Below, piece after piece: positions 23,306 through 32,089 of a DNA stretch of 64,000 nucleotides. The stretch is from the NCBI GenBank assembly GCA_036337295.1, contig JAYZEN010000009.1, positions 124,001 through 188,000 of the forward strand, in the 5' to 3' direction. The stretch is from Ketobacter sp036337295 (GTDB lineage Bacteria > Pseudomonadota > Gammaproteobacteria > Pseudomonadales > Ketobacteraceae). A model generated the notes under the pieces. The model saw nothing but the letters and a program-made list of their open reading frames with translations, did no database searches and was not told where the DNA came from. How positions within the stretch are numbered: position 1 is the first letter of the stretch; every line of letters starts with the position of its first letter. Both the position numbers and the translations under genes were made by a program.

Positions 23306-25525
23306 ATGAATCGAGTTTTGTTTGGCGGCGCGTTCGCCCTGGGCGCTGTGGCGGTGATCTGGATTGCGGCCGGCTTCATCGGCAGCGATGCCCTGGCCCT
23401 GACCGTCACCCTGATGATTGGCCTGGTGTACGGCATCGGCTGCTTTGAAATGCTGCAGTACCGGCGGGCCACCGCGTCCCTGGGCGCTGCGCTGCAGTCG
23501 GTGCCGGCCCAATTGGAGCGCTTGGACCCATGGCTGTCGCAGCTGCCCGATGGCTTGCGGAACCCGGTGCGCCTGCGCATTGAGGGGGAGCGGATTGCCC
23601 TGCCGGGGCCGGTGTTCACCCCCTATCTGGTGGGACTGCTGGTGATGCTGGGTTTGCTGGGCACCTTTGTTGGTATGGTGGTCACCCTGCAAGGCGCCGT
23701 GTTGGCCCTGGAAAGCACCACCGAGCTGCAGGCCATGCGCGCCGGATTGGCCACTCCCATCAAGGGACTGGGCCTGGCCTTCGGTACCTCGGTGGCCGGG
23801 GTGGCGGCCTCCGCCATGTTGGGGCTGATTTCCACCCTCAGCCGGCGCGAGCGCCTGAGCGCCACCGCCCGCCTGGATCAGGTGATCGGTGAGGAGTTCC
23901 GCGGCTTCTCCCTCAACCATTCCCGGCAGGAGACCTACAAGGCCCTGCAAAGCCAGGCCCAGGCATTGCCCCAGGTGGCCGAGCGCCTGCAGTCCATGGC
24001 CGATCAGATGGAAACCATGACCCGCACCATGACCTCCGCCATTGTGTCAGGGCAGCAACAGTTTCAGGACACCGCAGCCCGGCAGTTTGCGGAACTGGCG
24101 AGCTCGGTGGAGCAGTCCCTCAAAAACAGCCTGGCGGAAAGCGGCCGCTTGGCGGGTGAGAGCATTCAGCCGTTGGTGAGTGGCACCATGCGTGAGCTGG
24201 CACAGCAGGCACAGCACACCCAGGCAGCGCTGCAATCCCAGACCCGGCAGCAACTGCAGGAACTGGCGTCCCAGTTCAGCGCCACGGTGGTTGGGGTCAG
24301 CGATGCCTGGCAGTCCGGACTGGCGCAATACGATCAGCGCCAGCAACAACTGGTGACCTCGCTGGACGCAGCCATGCAGGGCTTCGACCAGCGTTTCAAC
24401 AACATGGCGGAAGCCTTCCTCAGTGGTGTGAACGGACACAGTGAACAGGTGCTGCAGCGCCTGGGTGAGGGCGACCAGCAACGCCTGCAGCAGTGGCAGA
24501 GTCAACTGGAAGGCACCAGCTCAGGGTTGGTGGCTGCCTGGGAACAGAACGCGAAAACCCTGTTGCAAGAGTGGACGCGTGTGCTGGATCAATCCAGCGC
24601 TCAGGTGCAGGCCCGCCTGCAGGCCGAGGAACAGTGGGGAGCGCAGCAAAGCGAGCGCCTGCAGCAATTGACCACAACCCTGCACGCGGAGCTGGGTCAG
24701 CTGCGGGCCGAGGAAGCCAGCCGCGGACAGGCCGCAGTGCAACGCCTGGCGGATCTGGAGGCTGTGGTCAGCGGCCACCTTACTCAGTTGGGCACAGCGC
24801 TGGAAACGCCTATGCTGGCGTTGATCGAAACTGCGAGCCAGGCGCCCAAAGCCGCTGCCGAGGTGTTGGAACAACTGCGTCGGGAAATCTCCAATAACAT
24901 CGAGCGCGACAACGAACTGCTGGCGGAACGCCAGCGCATCATGGCGGACCTGAACGGCATCCTGGGCACGGTGGAGAAGGCGTCCACCGAGCAACGTGCC
25001 GCCATTGAAACCCTGGTGACCGCCTCCACCGAAAAACTGGCGGAGGTGAGTGAGCGCTTTGGCCAGCAGGTGGGCGGCGAAACCACCAAACTGCAGGATA
25101 TGGCAGACCACCTGGAAGCCAGTGCAGTGGAGGTTTCCAGCCTCGGCGAGGCCTTCGGACATGCGGTGGAATTGTTCAGCGCGTCCAACGACAAACTGAT
25201 TGAAAACCTGAACCGGGTGGAAGCCGCCCTCGACAAATCCAGCAGCCGCAGTGATGAACAGCTGGCGTATTACGTAGCCCAGGCACGGGAAATCATCGAT
25301 CTCAGCATGCTGTCCCAAAAAGAAATCATGGACGAGCTGCGCGCCGGGGCGGATACCCAGGCAGCCGCCCGGCCAGAGCAGGGGACACAACAGGCGACAC
25401 AGCAACCGGAGACCGGCACCGCTGCCGAGGTTGATGTTGAAGGCGATGTCGCAGGCGATGCCAACACCAAAGCCACCACAGCCGCCAAGGCCAAGACCGG
25501 GGTCGCTGAGGGAGAGCCGAGCTGA
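23306..25525 (+). CDS. DUF802 protein: MotA/ExbB/ZorA-like membrane channel with a very long cytoplasmic tail
   Basis: A 739-residue protein. Helices at about 3-25 and 30-50 are followed by a third and fourth membrane helix at about 102-130 and 150-178. The latter carry the signature of the MotA/TolQ/ExbB channel family: GLLGTFVGMVVTL, then LATPIKGLGLAFGTSVAGVAAS. From about 185 to 690 the protein is an almost continuous helical, Gln/Glu/Ala-rich coiled coil, and the end is Ala/Thr/Glu-rich and low in complexity. This resembles ZorA, in which a MotA-like ring bears a long cytoplasmic rod. The reading frame extends upstream into the DUF3348 gene, but ATG 23306 begins the first helix and follows GAGGT. 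Its stop shares a base with the OmpA-family start (TGATG). Confidence 0.85.
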   Translation: MNRVLFGGAFALGAVAVIWIAAGFIGSDALALTVTLMIGLVYGIGCFEMLQYRRATASLGAALQSVPAQLERLDPWLSQLPDGLRNPVRLRIEGERIALPGPVFTPYLVGLLVMLGLLGTFVGMVVTLQGAVLALESTTELQAMRAGLATPIKGLGLAFGTSVAGVAASAMLGLISTLSRRERLSATARLDQVIGEEFRGFSLNHSRQETYKALQSQAQALPQVAERLQSMADQMETMTRTMTSAIVSGQQQFQDTAARQFAELASSVEQSLKNSLAESGRLAGESIQPLVSGTMRELAQQAQHTQAALQSQTRQQLQELASQFSATVVGVSDAWQSGLAQYDQRQQQLVTSLDAAMQGFDQRFNNMAEAFLSGVNGHSEQVLQRLGEGDQQRLQQWQSQLEGTSSGLVAAWEQNAKTLLQEWTRVLDQSSAQVQARLQAEEQWGAQQSERLQQLTTTLHAELGQLRAEEASRGQAAVQRLADLEAVVSGHLTQLGTALETPMLALIETASQAPKAAAEVLEQLRREISNNIERDNELLAERQRIMADLNGILGTVEKASTEQRAAIETLVTASTEKLAEVSERFGQQVGGETTKLQDMADHLEASAVEVSSLGEAFGHAVELFSASNDKLIENLNRVEAALDKSSSRSDEQLAYYVAQAREIIDLSMLSQKEIMDELRAGADTQAAARPEQGTQQATQQPETGTAAEVDVEGDVAGDANTKATTAAKAKTGVAEGEPS

Positions 25526-26190
25526 TGGAGCAGTTGGAGGACCAGGCCGAGGCCACGCCGATCTGGGCTATCTTCGGGGATCTGATGTCCGGTTTGGTGG
25601 GCGTATTTGTGCTGGTGTTGGTGTGGGTGATGGGCATCCAGTTGGAACTGACCCAGAACCTGCAGCAGGAGGTGGCCAAACGCCAGGCGGAAGAGCAGCG
25701 GCGTATGGCCCTGGAGGAGGCGCTGGCGGAGCCCTTGGCCAGTGGCCGTATCACCTTGGACAACGGACGCATCGGCATCAGCGGCAGCGTGCTGTTTGCC
25801 CTGAATTCTGATGAGCTGCAGCCGGAAGGGCGGCAATTGCTGCAGACTCTGGTGGCGCCACTGCAGGTGTATCTGCAGGAGCACGGTGAACTGCTGATGG
25901 TGAGTGGCTTCACTGATGACCTGCCTATCCAGAAAAACAACACCCGCTATCAGGATAACTGGGAACTGTCGGCCCAACGGGCACTGACGGTGACCCGGGC
26001 CCTGATTGAAGAGGGCATGCCCCAGGCCATGGTGTTTGCGGCCGCCTTTGGCGCCCAGCAGCCGGTGGCCAGCAATGAGCAGGCACAAGGGCGGGCCCGG
26101 AACCGCCGGGTGGAGATGGCGCCGGTGCCCCGCGCTGGCCAGGAAGCGGCAACCGCTCAGCCTGCCCGGCCAGGCCAGGGGCATCACTGA
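25525..26190 (+). CDS. MotB/ZorB-like OmpA-domain protein
   Basis: A 221-residue protein with one N-terminal membrane helix (about 13-40) in which Asp19 of IFGDLMSGLVGVFVLV occupies the place of the proton-carrying Asp in MotB-type stators (pattern DLM-x-x-L). A short coiled coil follows, then an OmpA/MotB peptidoglycan-binding domain from about 85: VLFALNSDELQPEGRQLL, VSGFTDDLPIQ, WELSAQRALTVTRALIEEG and ARNRRVEM, which keeps the Asp and Arg that hold diaminopimelate. It is translationally coupled to DUF802 by TGATG. Together they form the predicted ion-driven pair anchored to the cell wall. Confidence 0.88.
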   Translation: MEQLEDQAEATPIWAIFGDLMSGLVGVFVLVLVWVMGIQLELTQNLQQEVAKRQAEEQRRMALEEALAEPLASGRITLDNGRIGISGSVLFALNSDELQPEGRQLLQTLVAPLQVYLQEHGELLMVSGFTDDLPIQKNNTRYQDNWELSAQRALTVTRALIEEGMPQAMVFAAAFGAQQPVASNEQAQGRARNRRVEMAPVPRAGQEAATAQPARPGQGHH

Positions 26191-26191
26191 C

Positions 26192-26905
26192 GTGGAGGAC
26201 CGGAACGACAGTCTGCAGCCAGAAGCGCTGCAGCAGCAGTTGGCCCATTGCGGCGTACGCTGCGATCAGATTCGGCGGATGCCCACGAATCAGGCCGACG
26301 CCATTCGCCTGTATCGTGCCGAGTCGTTGCTGCGGCGTGCGGCCGTGGTGCGCCCCCCGCTGGCGCAACGTCTGTTACTCAAAGTGGAAGCGTTAATCAG
26401 CGCCCTGGAAACGCGCCCGGAGCCCGCGACACAGCGCCTTCAGGACAAGCCCGTTCAGCCCCGTTCCGAACTGGCGGCTCTGTTGCTGCAATGGGAACAA
26501 CGCACCTCCCGTGAGACGCAGCCCCAGGAGCCTGCGAGCTTCGAAGCCCTGTTGCGGCGCCAGGAAGTGGAAGCCCTGCAACAGGTGGATGATGCGGACG
26601 CGGTGGCCAGTCTGGATGCCCTGGCTCCGGCCGGCGAGCTCAGAGCCCTGCAGCAGTTACGCGAGGAGTGGGCCCGGCGCAGCACCGAAAAGGCGGTGGC
26701 CAAAGCCCTGCAAGAGGCACCGGAGGATGCTGGCCCACTCAATGCGCACCGTCTGGTGGTGAGAGCACTGGAGACCATGCAGGAGTCCGCCCCGGAGTAT
26801 CTGGGGCGGTTTGTGAATTACATCGAGACCTTGCTCTGGCTGGAGCAGGCCTCTTCCCGTTTGCTCTCCGGCAAGGATGACAAAGGCAAGCGGCGGCGCC
26901 AGTAG
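26192..26905 (+). CDS. DUF2894 family protein, last gene of MotAB-like operon
   Basis: A 237-residue soluble helical protein of the DUF2894 type, recognised by SELAALLLQWEQR, LRALQQLREEWARR and the closing FVNYIETLLWLEQA, followed by a basic KDDKGKRRRQ tail. GTG 26192 is chosen because it begins one base after the OmpA-family stop; the frame is open further upstream but inside that gene. It may bind the DUF802 rod; function unknown. The gene converges on the RND gene 24 bp away, with a 7-bp hairpin (ACTAGCA-GGT-TGCTAGT) in between. Confidence 0.78.
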   Translation: MEDRNDSLQPEALQQQLAHCGVRCDQIRRMPTNQADAIRLYRAESLLRRAAVVRPPLAQRLLLKVEALISALETRPEPATQRLQDKPVQPRSELAALLLQWEQRTSRETQPQEPASFEALLRRQEVEALQQVDDADAVASLDALAPAGELRALQQLREEWARRSTEKAVAKALQEAPEDAGPLNAHRLVVRALETMQESAPEYLGRFVNYIETLLWLEQASSRLLSGKDDKGKRRRQ

Positions 26906-26929
26906 CGCGCCTGAGCCACTAGCAGGTTG

Positions 26930-29239
26930 CTAGTCGGTGATGGCCTTGGTGGCGGTTTGCGTGCTGGTTCGGCTGCTCCACGCCAGCCAGGCCGGCAGCG
27001 CCAGCAGGTCAAACAGCAGCGCCATCAGGATAATCAGGCCGGTGGCATTGCCCATATCGCTGTTGAGCTTGAAGCTGGAGCCCCCCAGCAGCAGAAAACC
27101 GGCGGCCAGCAGCACACTGGTGATGATGATGGGGGCACCGGAGTGATACAGCACCTGTTCCAGGGCGACCTTGCCATCCGCGCCGCGGCGGCGTTCCAGC
27201 TGGTAGCGATTCAGAAAGTGCACGGTATCGTCCACCACCACCCCCAGGCACATGCCTCCCACCAGCGCCATCGACAAGCCCAGCTCGCCCACCAGCAGGC
27301 CCCACAGCCCGAACACCGATACGATGGGCACCAGATTGGGCAGCAGGCTGAGCAGCCCCAGCCTGAATGAACCCAGTACCACGGCCAGAGCCACCGAGAT
27401 CAGCAGCAGCGCCGTCAGCACACCAATGATCATGCTTTTGATATTCTTCTGGCCGATGTGGGAAAACATCAGCATGGGGCTGGAACTGAGGGTCTCCCAC
27501 TGCGGGAACACAGTTTTGATGTGCTGGTTGATGCGGGTTTCCAGGGTCAGCATGTCCTGGGAGGAAATATTGTGCAGGGTGATCACCACCCGGGTGGCGC
27601 GCCGGTCCATGCTCAAGCGGTCCGATACATCCAGGCCAAAGGGCAGGGACATCTCATACATCAACAGATACTGAGCCGACAGTTCCGGGCTGGCCGGCAG
27701 CCGGTAGTGGGCCCGGTCACCGCCGTTCATATTCTGGTTGATCAGCTTGAAGGTGTCGCTGATGCTGGCCACGTGACGCACTTCCGGTTGTTGCAGCAGC
27801 CAGGCCTCGAATTCATCCAGCTCGGCCAGCAGCAGCGGGTCCACGGCGGAGGTGGAACCTTTTCGGCTGACGGCGTATTCCACGGAATAAATACCGGTGA
27901 GGTGCTCATCGGTGTAGTCGGTGGCAATGCGGAACGGGGTGCGTTCATCGAAGTAATCCACGAACTGGTCGTTGAGGGTGCTGTTGCCAATGAACAGGCT
28001 CAGGGCCACCGCACCGCCGCCCACCACCAGCAGAGTGGTGACACTGTGCTGGGTAACCAGCCGCAGCAGCGACGGAATGATCCAACGGTTCACCAACAGC
28101 TCCTTGCGCGGCTTGGCGTTGCTGAGGTGCAGAAACGCAGGCAGAAACGTCAGTGACAGCAGTGTGGCCAGGGTCACGCCCACCGCCACGATGTTGCCCA
28201 GGTCATGGTATGGGGGAACATCGCTGAAATTCATGGTGATAAAGCCCACCAGTGTGGTGATGCCAGCGATCAGCATGGGTTTAATGTTGTCGCGGATGGC
28301 CTGATTGACGTTGTCGGGGCTCACCTGCTGCCATTGCAGGCGCAGGAAGCTGTTCGCCATGTGCACGGAGTGGGCCACGGCGATGGTGAGGATGATCATG
28401 GGTGAGATAGCCGAGGGTGAGGACAGCTGAATGCCCATCCAGCCTCCGGCACCCATGCCGCCCACCGCCGACAGCAGGATCACCAGCACGATGCCGAAGG
28501 TGGCTTTCCAGCTTTGCAGGAAATAACGCAGACCCACCACCACCAGCAACAGCATCAGTGGCAGCAGGGTGGACATATCGGCCCGTGCGCTTTCAGAAAA
28601 CGTATTGGACATCATGATCATGCCGGTCAGGTCCACCCGCGCACCGGGGTCCAGCCGCTTGATCAGGTCTTCCACCTCATGGCCGTGGGCGACAATGGCG
28701 GCGGCCTCTTTGGGGGAGTGGCCGGGTTTATTGATGGTGACCAGTAGACCGGTGACATGCCCTCCCGGTGCGATCAAACGATTCACCAGCATGGGTTCGT
28801 GCAGGGCGAAGTGTTTCACGTCCGCCAGTTGCGCGGGATCGAAGGTGCTGTCATCCGGCACCAGGTTGTCCACGAACAGGTCGTCTCCGGCGGCGATGGT
28901 GCGCTGAAAATTGGTCAGGGAGTCCACGCGGGTGGAATAGGGCGTTTTCCAGAGTTCGGCGGTGGCGGCCTGGAGGGTACGCAGGCTGGTTGCGGTAAAC
29001 ACATCGGCGGAGGAGGGGGTGTACACCAGCAGCAGTTTTTCAGAGGCGCTGAAGTTGTCCTGCAGGTGATTGAAGGCCGCCAGTTGTGGGTTATCGGCGT
29101 CGAAAAACACCCGGTAGTCCACATTGAACGAGAGCCGTGTCAGGCCCGCGCCCAGCAACAATACCAGAATCAGCGGCAGGCAAAGATATCGCCCCGGTGC
29201 CCGGCCAATATTCAGGCCCAACGTCCGTGTTTTCGTCAA
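26930..29239 (-). CDS. MMPL/RND-superfamily exporter-like membrane protein
   Basis: About 769 residues in two similar halves, each with one N-terminal helix, a periplasmic loop and a five-helix bundle (LLPLMLLLVVVGLRYFL; ILTIAVAHSVHMANSFLRL; VTLATLLSLTFLPAFLHLSN, and later LALVGGMCLGVVVDDTVHFL; GLIILMALLFDLLALPAWLA). This is the MMPL/SSD-type RND plan used to move lipids and hydrophobic molecules with proton motive force. No membrane-fusion or outer-membrane partner is nearby. Start uncertain: TTG at 29239 has GGAG at good spacing; GTGs at 29257 and 29269 are alternatives. A second family member is encoded at 51923-54205. Substrate unknown. Confidence 0.85.
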   Translation of the reverse strand: MTKTRTLGLNIGRAPGRYLCLPLILVLLLGAGLTRLSFNVDYRVFFDADNPQLAAFNHLQDNFSASEKLLLVYTPSSADVFTATSLRTLQAATAELWKTPYSTRVDSLTNFQRTIAAGDDLFVDNLVPDDSTFDPAQLADVKHFALHEPMLVNRLIAPGGHVTGLLVTINKPGHSPKEAAAIVAHGHEVEDLIKRLDPGARVDLTGMIMMSNTFSESARADMSTLLPLMLLLVVVGLRYFLQSWKATFGIVLVILLSAVGGMGAGGWMGIQLSSPSAISPMIILTIAVAHSVHMANSFLRLQWQQVSPDNVNQAIRDNIKPMLIAGITTLVGFITMNFSDVPPYHDLGNIVAVGVTLATLLSLTFLPAFLHLSNAKPRKELLVNRWIIPSLLRLVTQHSVTTLLVVGGGAVALSLFIGNSTLNDQFVDYFDERTPFRIATDYTDEHLTGIYSVEYAVSRKGSTSAVDPLLLAELDEFEAWLLQQPEVRHVASISDTFKLINQNMNGGDRAHYRLPASPELSAQYLLMYEMSLPFGLDVSDRLSMDRRATRVVITLHNISSQDMLTLETRINQHIKTVFPQWETLSSSPMLMFSHIGQKNIKSMIIGVLTALLLISVALAVVLGSFRLGLLSLLPNLVPIVSVFGLWGLLVGELGLSMALVGGMCLGVVVDDTVHFLNRYQLERRRGADGKVALEQVLYHSGAPIIITSVLLAAGFLLLGGSSFKLNSDMGNATGLIILMALLFDLLALPAWLAWSSRTSTQTATKAITD

Positions 29240-29548
29240 AGTTGATACTCCAAGCACAAATATAAACACAACTCGATGGCGTCTGGCTCTGGCCCCCCAA
29301 GACCAGTACCGCCGATCCCTGCGATACGATGCAAATCCATTTGACGCTAAACTGCCTACGGCGAGGGTGCATAAACCCTAGGTGAACTTGGTTAAATACT
29401 AGCAGCGTTATGGCGCAAAATGCACTGTAAAAACGCGCCGAATTTGATCTGGTTTGTGTAAATTGCGGTTGAGTTGGGGTATCGGAAGGCGGTTAGTAAG
29501 GTGGGTTGATGGAGTGGCCCCGGTGTACAGGGGCCGTCCGGTGCAGGC
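29240..29548. other. intergenic region between ppnP and the RND gene (309 bp)
   Basis: Both flanking genes are on the minus strand, so this holds the RND promoter and the end of ppnP. A GGCCCC-8 nt-GGGGCC hairpin at 29516-29535 lies 14 bp past the ppnP stop but lacks a T-tail. No coding frame or clear promoter was seen. Confidence 0.4.
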
Positions 29549-29830
29549 TTACTCGTACGTACACAGATAGGCGGTATCCTGCTTCACCTGCAATTTGAAG
29601 CTGGCGTTGGCCGGTACCACAAAACTGTCGTTGCGCGCATAAGTGGTCCACTCTGCGGCACCGGGCAGTTGCACCGTCAGTGCGCCACTGACCACCGTCA
29701 TGGTCTCTTTCTGGGAGGTGGAGAATTCGTAGTCACCGGGTGCCATCACCCCCACGGTCGCCGGCAGAGCCTCGCCCTGGAAGGCTATGGAAGTCACTTT
29801 GCCGTCAAAATACTGGTTGGTTTTAAACAT
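29549..29830 (-). CDS. ppnP: pyrimidine/purine nucleoside phosphorylase
   Basis: A 93-residue cupin of the DUF1255/YaiE (PpnP) family, full length for the group. Family blocks are seen in order: YFDGKVTSIAFQGE, ATVGVMAPGDYEFSTSQKE, MTVVSGALTVQLPG and FVVPANASFKLQV. The family enzyme cleaves several nucleosides with phosphate to give the base and ribose 1-phosphate. ATG 29830 is chosen because AGGAG precedes it by 8 nt and because it aligns with the family N-terminus (MFKTNQYFDG); upstream codons in frame are not needed. Single-gene unit. Confidence 0.92.
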   Translation of the reverse strand: MFKTNQYFDGKVTSIAFQGEALPATVGVMAPGDYEFSTSQKETMTVVSGALTVQLPGAAEWTTYARNDSFVVPANASFKLQVKQDTAYLCTYE

Positions 29831-29921
29831 AGATCTGCTCCTGAAAAAGTGGCGGGATTGTAGCACGGGTGGGCTGCCCGGGTAGCCTCCTGCGGGGACA
29901 AATTGACCGGGGTCCAATTAT

Positions 29922-29951
29922 GCGATAGTTTTACAAGTATCGAACTATTGC
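29922..29951. promoter_or_regulatory. interrupted inverted repeat before the OYE-family gene
   Basis: GCGATAGTT and AACTATTGC form a 9-bp repeat (one G-T) around a 12-nt spacer, immediately upstream of the ribosome site. A TTGACC lies 14 bp before it. It is a plausible operator, as OYE-family genes are often controlled by a local sensor; no regulator is adjacent. Confidence 0.4.
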
Positions 29952-29970
29952 GTGCACTTCGGAGGTGCCT

Positions 29971-31212
29971 GTGTCCGGTCTGGAATCCTTGTCTCAACCC
30001 CTTACCCTGCGTTGCGGGGCGGTCATTAAAAACCGCCTGGGCAAGTCTGCCATGAGTGAGGCCCTGGGTACTTTGGATAACCGTCCCACGGAGCTTTTGG
30101 TGAACCTGTATGATGCCTGGGCCCGGGGCGGCACCGGCCTGGTGATTACCGGCAACATCATGGTGGATCGGCTGGCCCTGGGGGAGCCGGGCAATGTGGC
30201 CATTGAGGATGATCGGGATTTGCCTTTGCTTACGCGTTGGGCGCAGGCCGGCTCACAGGACGCTACCCAGCTTTGGGTGCAACTCAACCATCCGGGCAAG
30301 CAATCCCCGAATATGGTCACCAAGCAACCGGTGGCACCCTCTGCGATTCCGCTGGCCCCACGTTTCGAGCGCTACTTCAACCCGCCACGGGAACTGTCCC
30401 CAGGTGAAATCGAAGCGATCATCGAGCGCTTTGCCACCGCGGCGGCGGTGGTGAAACAGGCCGGCTTCAGCGGGGTGCAGATTCACGGTGCCCATGGTTA
30501 CCTGGTCAGCCAGTTTTTGTCCCCCCATCACAATCAACGCCGGGACCAATGGGGCGGCAGTCTGGAAAACCGCGCCCGCTTCGTGATGGAGATCTATCGG
30601 GCCATCCGGCAGCAGGTAGGGAACGATTATCCGGTTGCCATCAAGTTGAACTCCGCTGATTTTCAGCGCGGCGGATTCACTGAGGAGGAATCCATGGCGG
30701 TGGTGGAAATGCTGGATGGGGCCGGTATGGACCTGATCGAAATTTCCGGCGGCACCTATGAGGTTCCGGAGATGACCGGCAAGAATGTCAAAGCCAGTAC
30801 CCAGGCCCGGGAAGCGTATTTTATGGAGTACGCGGAGAAAATCCGCGCCCGGGTGAGTACCGCGTTGATGGTCACCGGTGGCTTTCGTTCAGCCCGGGGG
30901 ATGGCGGATGCCATCGCCAGCGGCGCCACGGACATGATCGGCCTGGCCCGGCCGTTGGCGGTGGAGCCGGATTTCAGCGCCCGCCTGTTGAGTGGCGCCA
31001 CCCAGTCCATCCACATCAAGCCGCGCATCACCGGCATCAAACCGATTGATGATATGGCGATGATGGAAACCGTGTGGTATGCCCGGCAGCTGGAGCGCAT
31101 TGCTCAGGGCAAGCCCACCAAACCCAATGAAAGCCCGGTGCTGGTGTTCCTGCGGCAGTTGCTGCGTTCCGGCGTCAAAGGCTTCAGAACGCAGCGCATG
31201 CGGGCCAACTGA
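29971..31212 (+). CDS. NADH:flavin oxidoreductase, old yellow enzyme family
   Basis: A 413-residue FMN-dependent TIM barrel of the OYE family. Motifs: LVITGNIMVDR, VQLNHPGKQSP, the catalytic HGAHGYLVSQFLSPHHNQR, DQWGGSLENRARF, VAIKLNSADF, LIEISGGTYE, LMVTGGFRS and MIGLARPLAV, which binds FMN phosphate. No C-terminal 4Fe-4S or second flavin domain, so it belongs to the short type that reduces activated alkenes or nitro compounds with NAD(P)H. GTG 29971 is chosen because GGAGG ends 5 nt before it; an in-frame GTG two codons upstream overlaps that site. Physiological substrate unknown. Confidence 0.9.
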   Translation: MSGLESLSQPLTLRCGAVIKNRLGKSAMSEALGTLDNRPTELLVNLYDAWARGGTGLVITGNIMVDRLALGEPGNVAIEDDRDLPLLTRWAQAGSQDATQLWVQLNHPGKQSPNMVTKQPVAPSAIPLAPRFERYFNPPRELSPGEIEAIIERFATAAAVVKQAGFSGVQIHGAHGYLVSQFLSPHHNQRRDQWGGSLENRARFVMEIYRAIRQQVGNDYPVAIKLNSADFQRGGFTEEESMAVVEMLDGAGMDLIEISGGTYEVPEMTGKNVKASTQAREAYFMEYAEKIRARVSTALMVTGGFRSARGMADAIASGATDMIGLARPLAVEPDFSARLLSGATQSIHIKPRITGIKPIDDMAMMETVWYARQLERIAQGKPTKPNESPVLVFLRQLLRSGVKGFRTQRMRAN

Positions 31213-31229
31213 ATTACGGGGCAGCCAGG

Positions 31230-32009
31230 TCAGAAGTTGTAGACCAGCGACGTCTCGTATTCGGTATTGGTCTCGTAGGCGTCGATGGGCGGGTCCGCAT
31301 CCAGATTGCGGGCGGGCTCGCTGTCGTGTTCCACTTTGTAGTAGATCTTCAGGTCCAGCTTGTCGGTGAGGCTCACCGACAGGGCTGCGTCCAGCAGAGT
31401 GCGGAAGTCGCCGAAATCGTCGGTGCTGGGCTGGTAGTAGGCGGTGGCGGAGATCACGATGTTTTCCCGCAGGCGGTGCTTGTAGACGGTGAACGTATTG
31501 ATGCGCCAGGTCCAGTTGGTTTCCTCGTAGGTGCCCAGATCCAGCACCTCCCGCTCACGAAACGCGCCCAGGCCCACTGACCAGTCAAACACCTGGTCAT
31601 CCTTTGCCACCACATAGCGACCGCCACCGCCCAACAGCGAGCGGGAGATCAGGTTATCGAACTCGTTTTCTTCCCATTGCGCAAAGCCTTCGGTGGCCCA
31701 GCGCTCATCCAGCAGATGAATCCAGCGGCCGTGCACAAAGCTCTCGTCGGTGTCCTTGATATCGCGGGTGGTGCCGTACTCACGCTCCACAATACCTAAC
31801 ACAATATTGCTGTTTTTGCGGAAGGTGAGCTTGGCGGCGCCACTGTAGGTTTTTTCGCGGCTGTTGCCGGTTTTGCCGTCGAGGCCGATTTCCACGTGGC
31901 CACTCAAGCCTTCTTCCGGCAGGCCGGGGCGTTCGCTCTCAATATTCGAGATGGCGTATACCTGGGTTGAAAGTAACAGAGCCAGTGCGGCATAAATGAA
32001 TTTTTGCAT
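31230..32009 (-). CDS. DUF481 family outer-membrane protein
   Basis: A 259-residue protein with a cleavable signal (MQKFIYAALALLLSTQVYA). The rest is alternating beta strands (GHVEIGLDGKTGNSREKTYSG, KLTFRKNSNIVLGIVEREYG, GRYVVAKDDQVFDWSVGLGA) ending in YETSLVYNF with a C-terminal Phe, which is the beta-barrel insertion signal. This matches the DUF481/YdiY family; role unknown. A strong AGGGGGG ribosome site precedes the ATG. Convergent with the OYE-family gene. Confidence 0.85.
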   Translation of the reverse strand: MQKFIYAALALLLSTQVYAISNIESERPGLPEEGLSGHVEIGLDGKTGNSREKTYSGAAKLTFRKNSNIVLGIVEREYGTTRDIKDTDESFVHGRWIHLLDERWATEGFAQWEENEFDNLISRSLLGGGGRYVVAKDDQVFDWSVGLGAFREREVLDLGTYEETNWTWRINTFTVYKHRLRENIVISATAYYQPSTDDFGDFRTLLDAALSVSLTDKLDLKIYYKVEHDSEPARNLDADPPIDAYETNTEYETSLVYNF

Positions 32010-32089
32010 GGCATTTCCCCCCTGAATTGGAATTTGCAGGGGGGCGAGTATACGGAGTTGAGTGCCTGAATGACAGGTAACGGGTCACT

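Noticed and set aside
26006..26191. N-terminal extension of the DUF2894 protein
   Set aside because: Arg/Pro-rich sequence typical of an out-of-frame overlap with the OmpA-family gene; GTG 26192 begins right after that stop.
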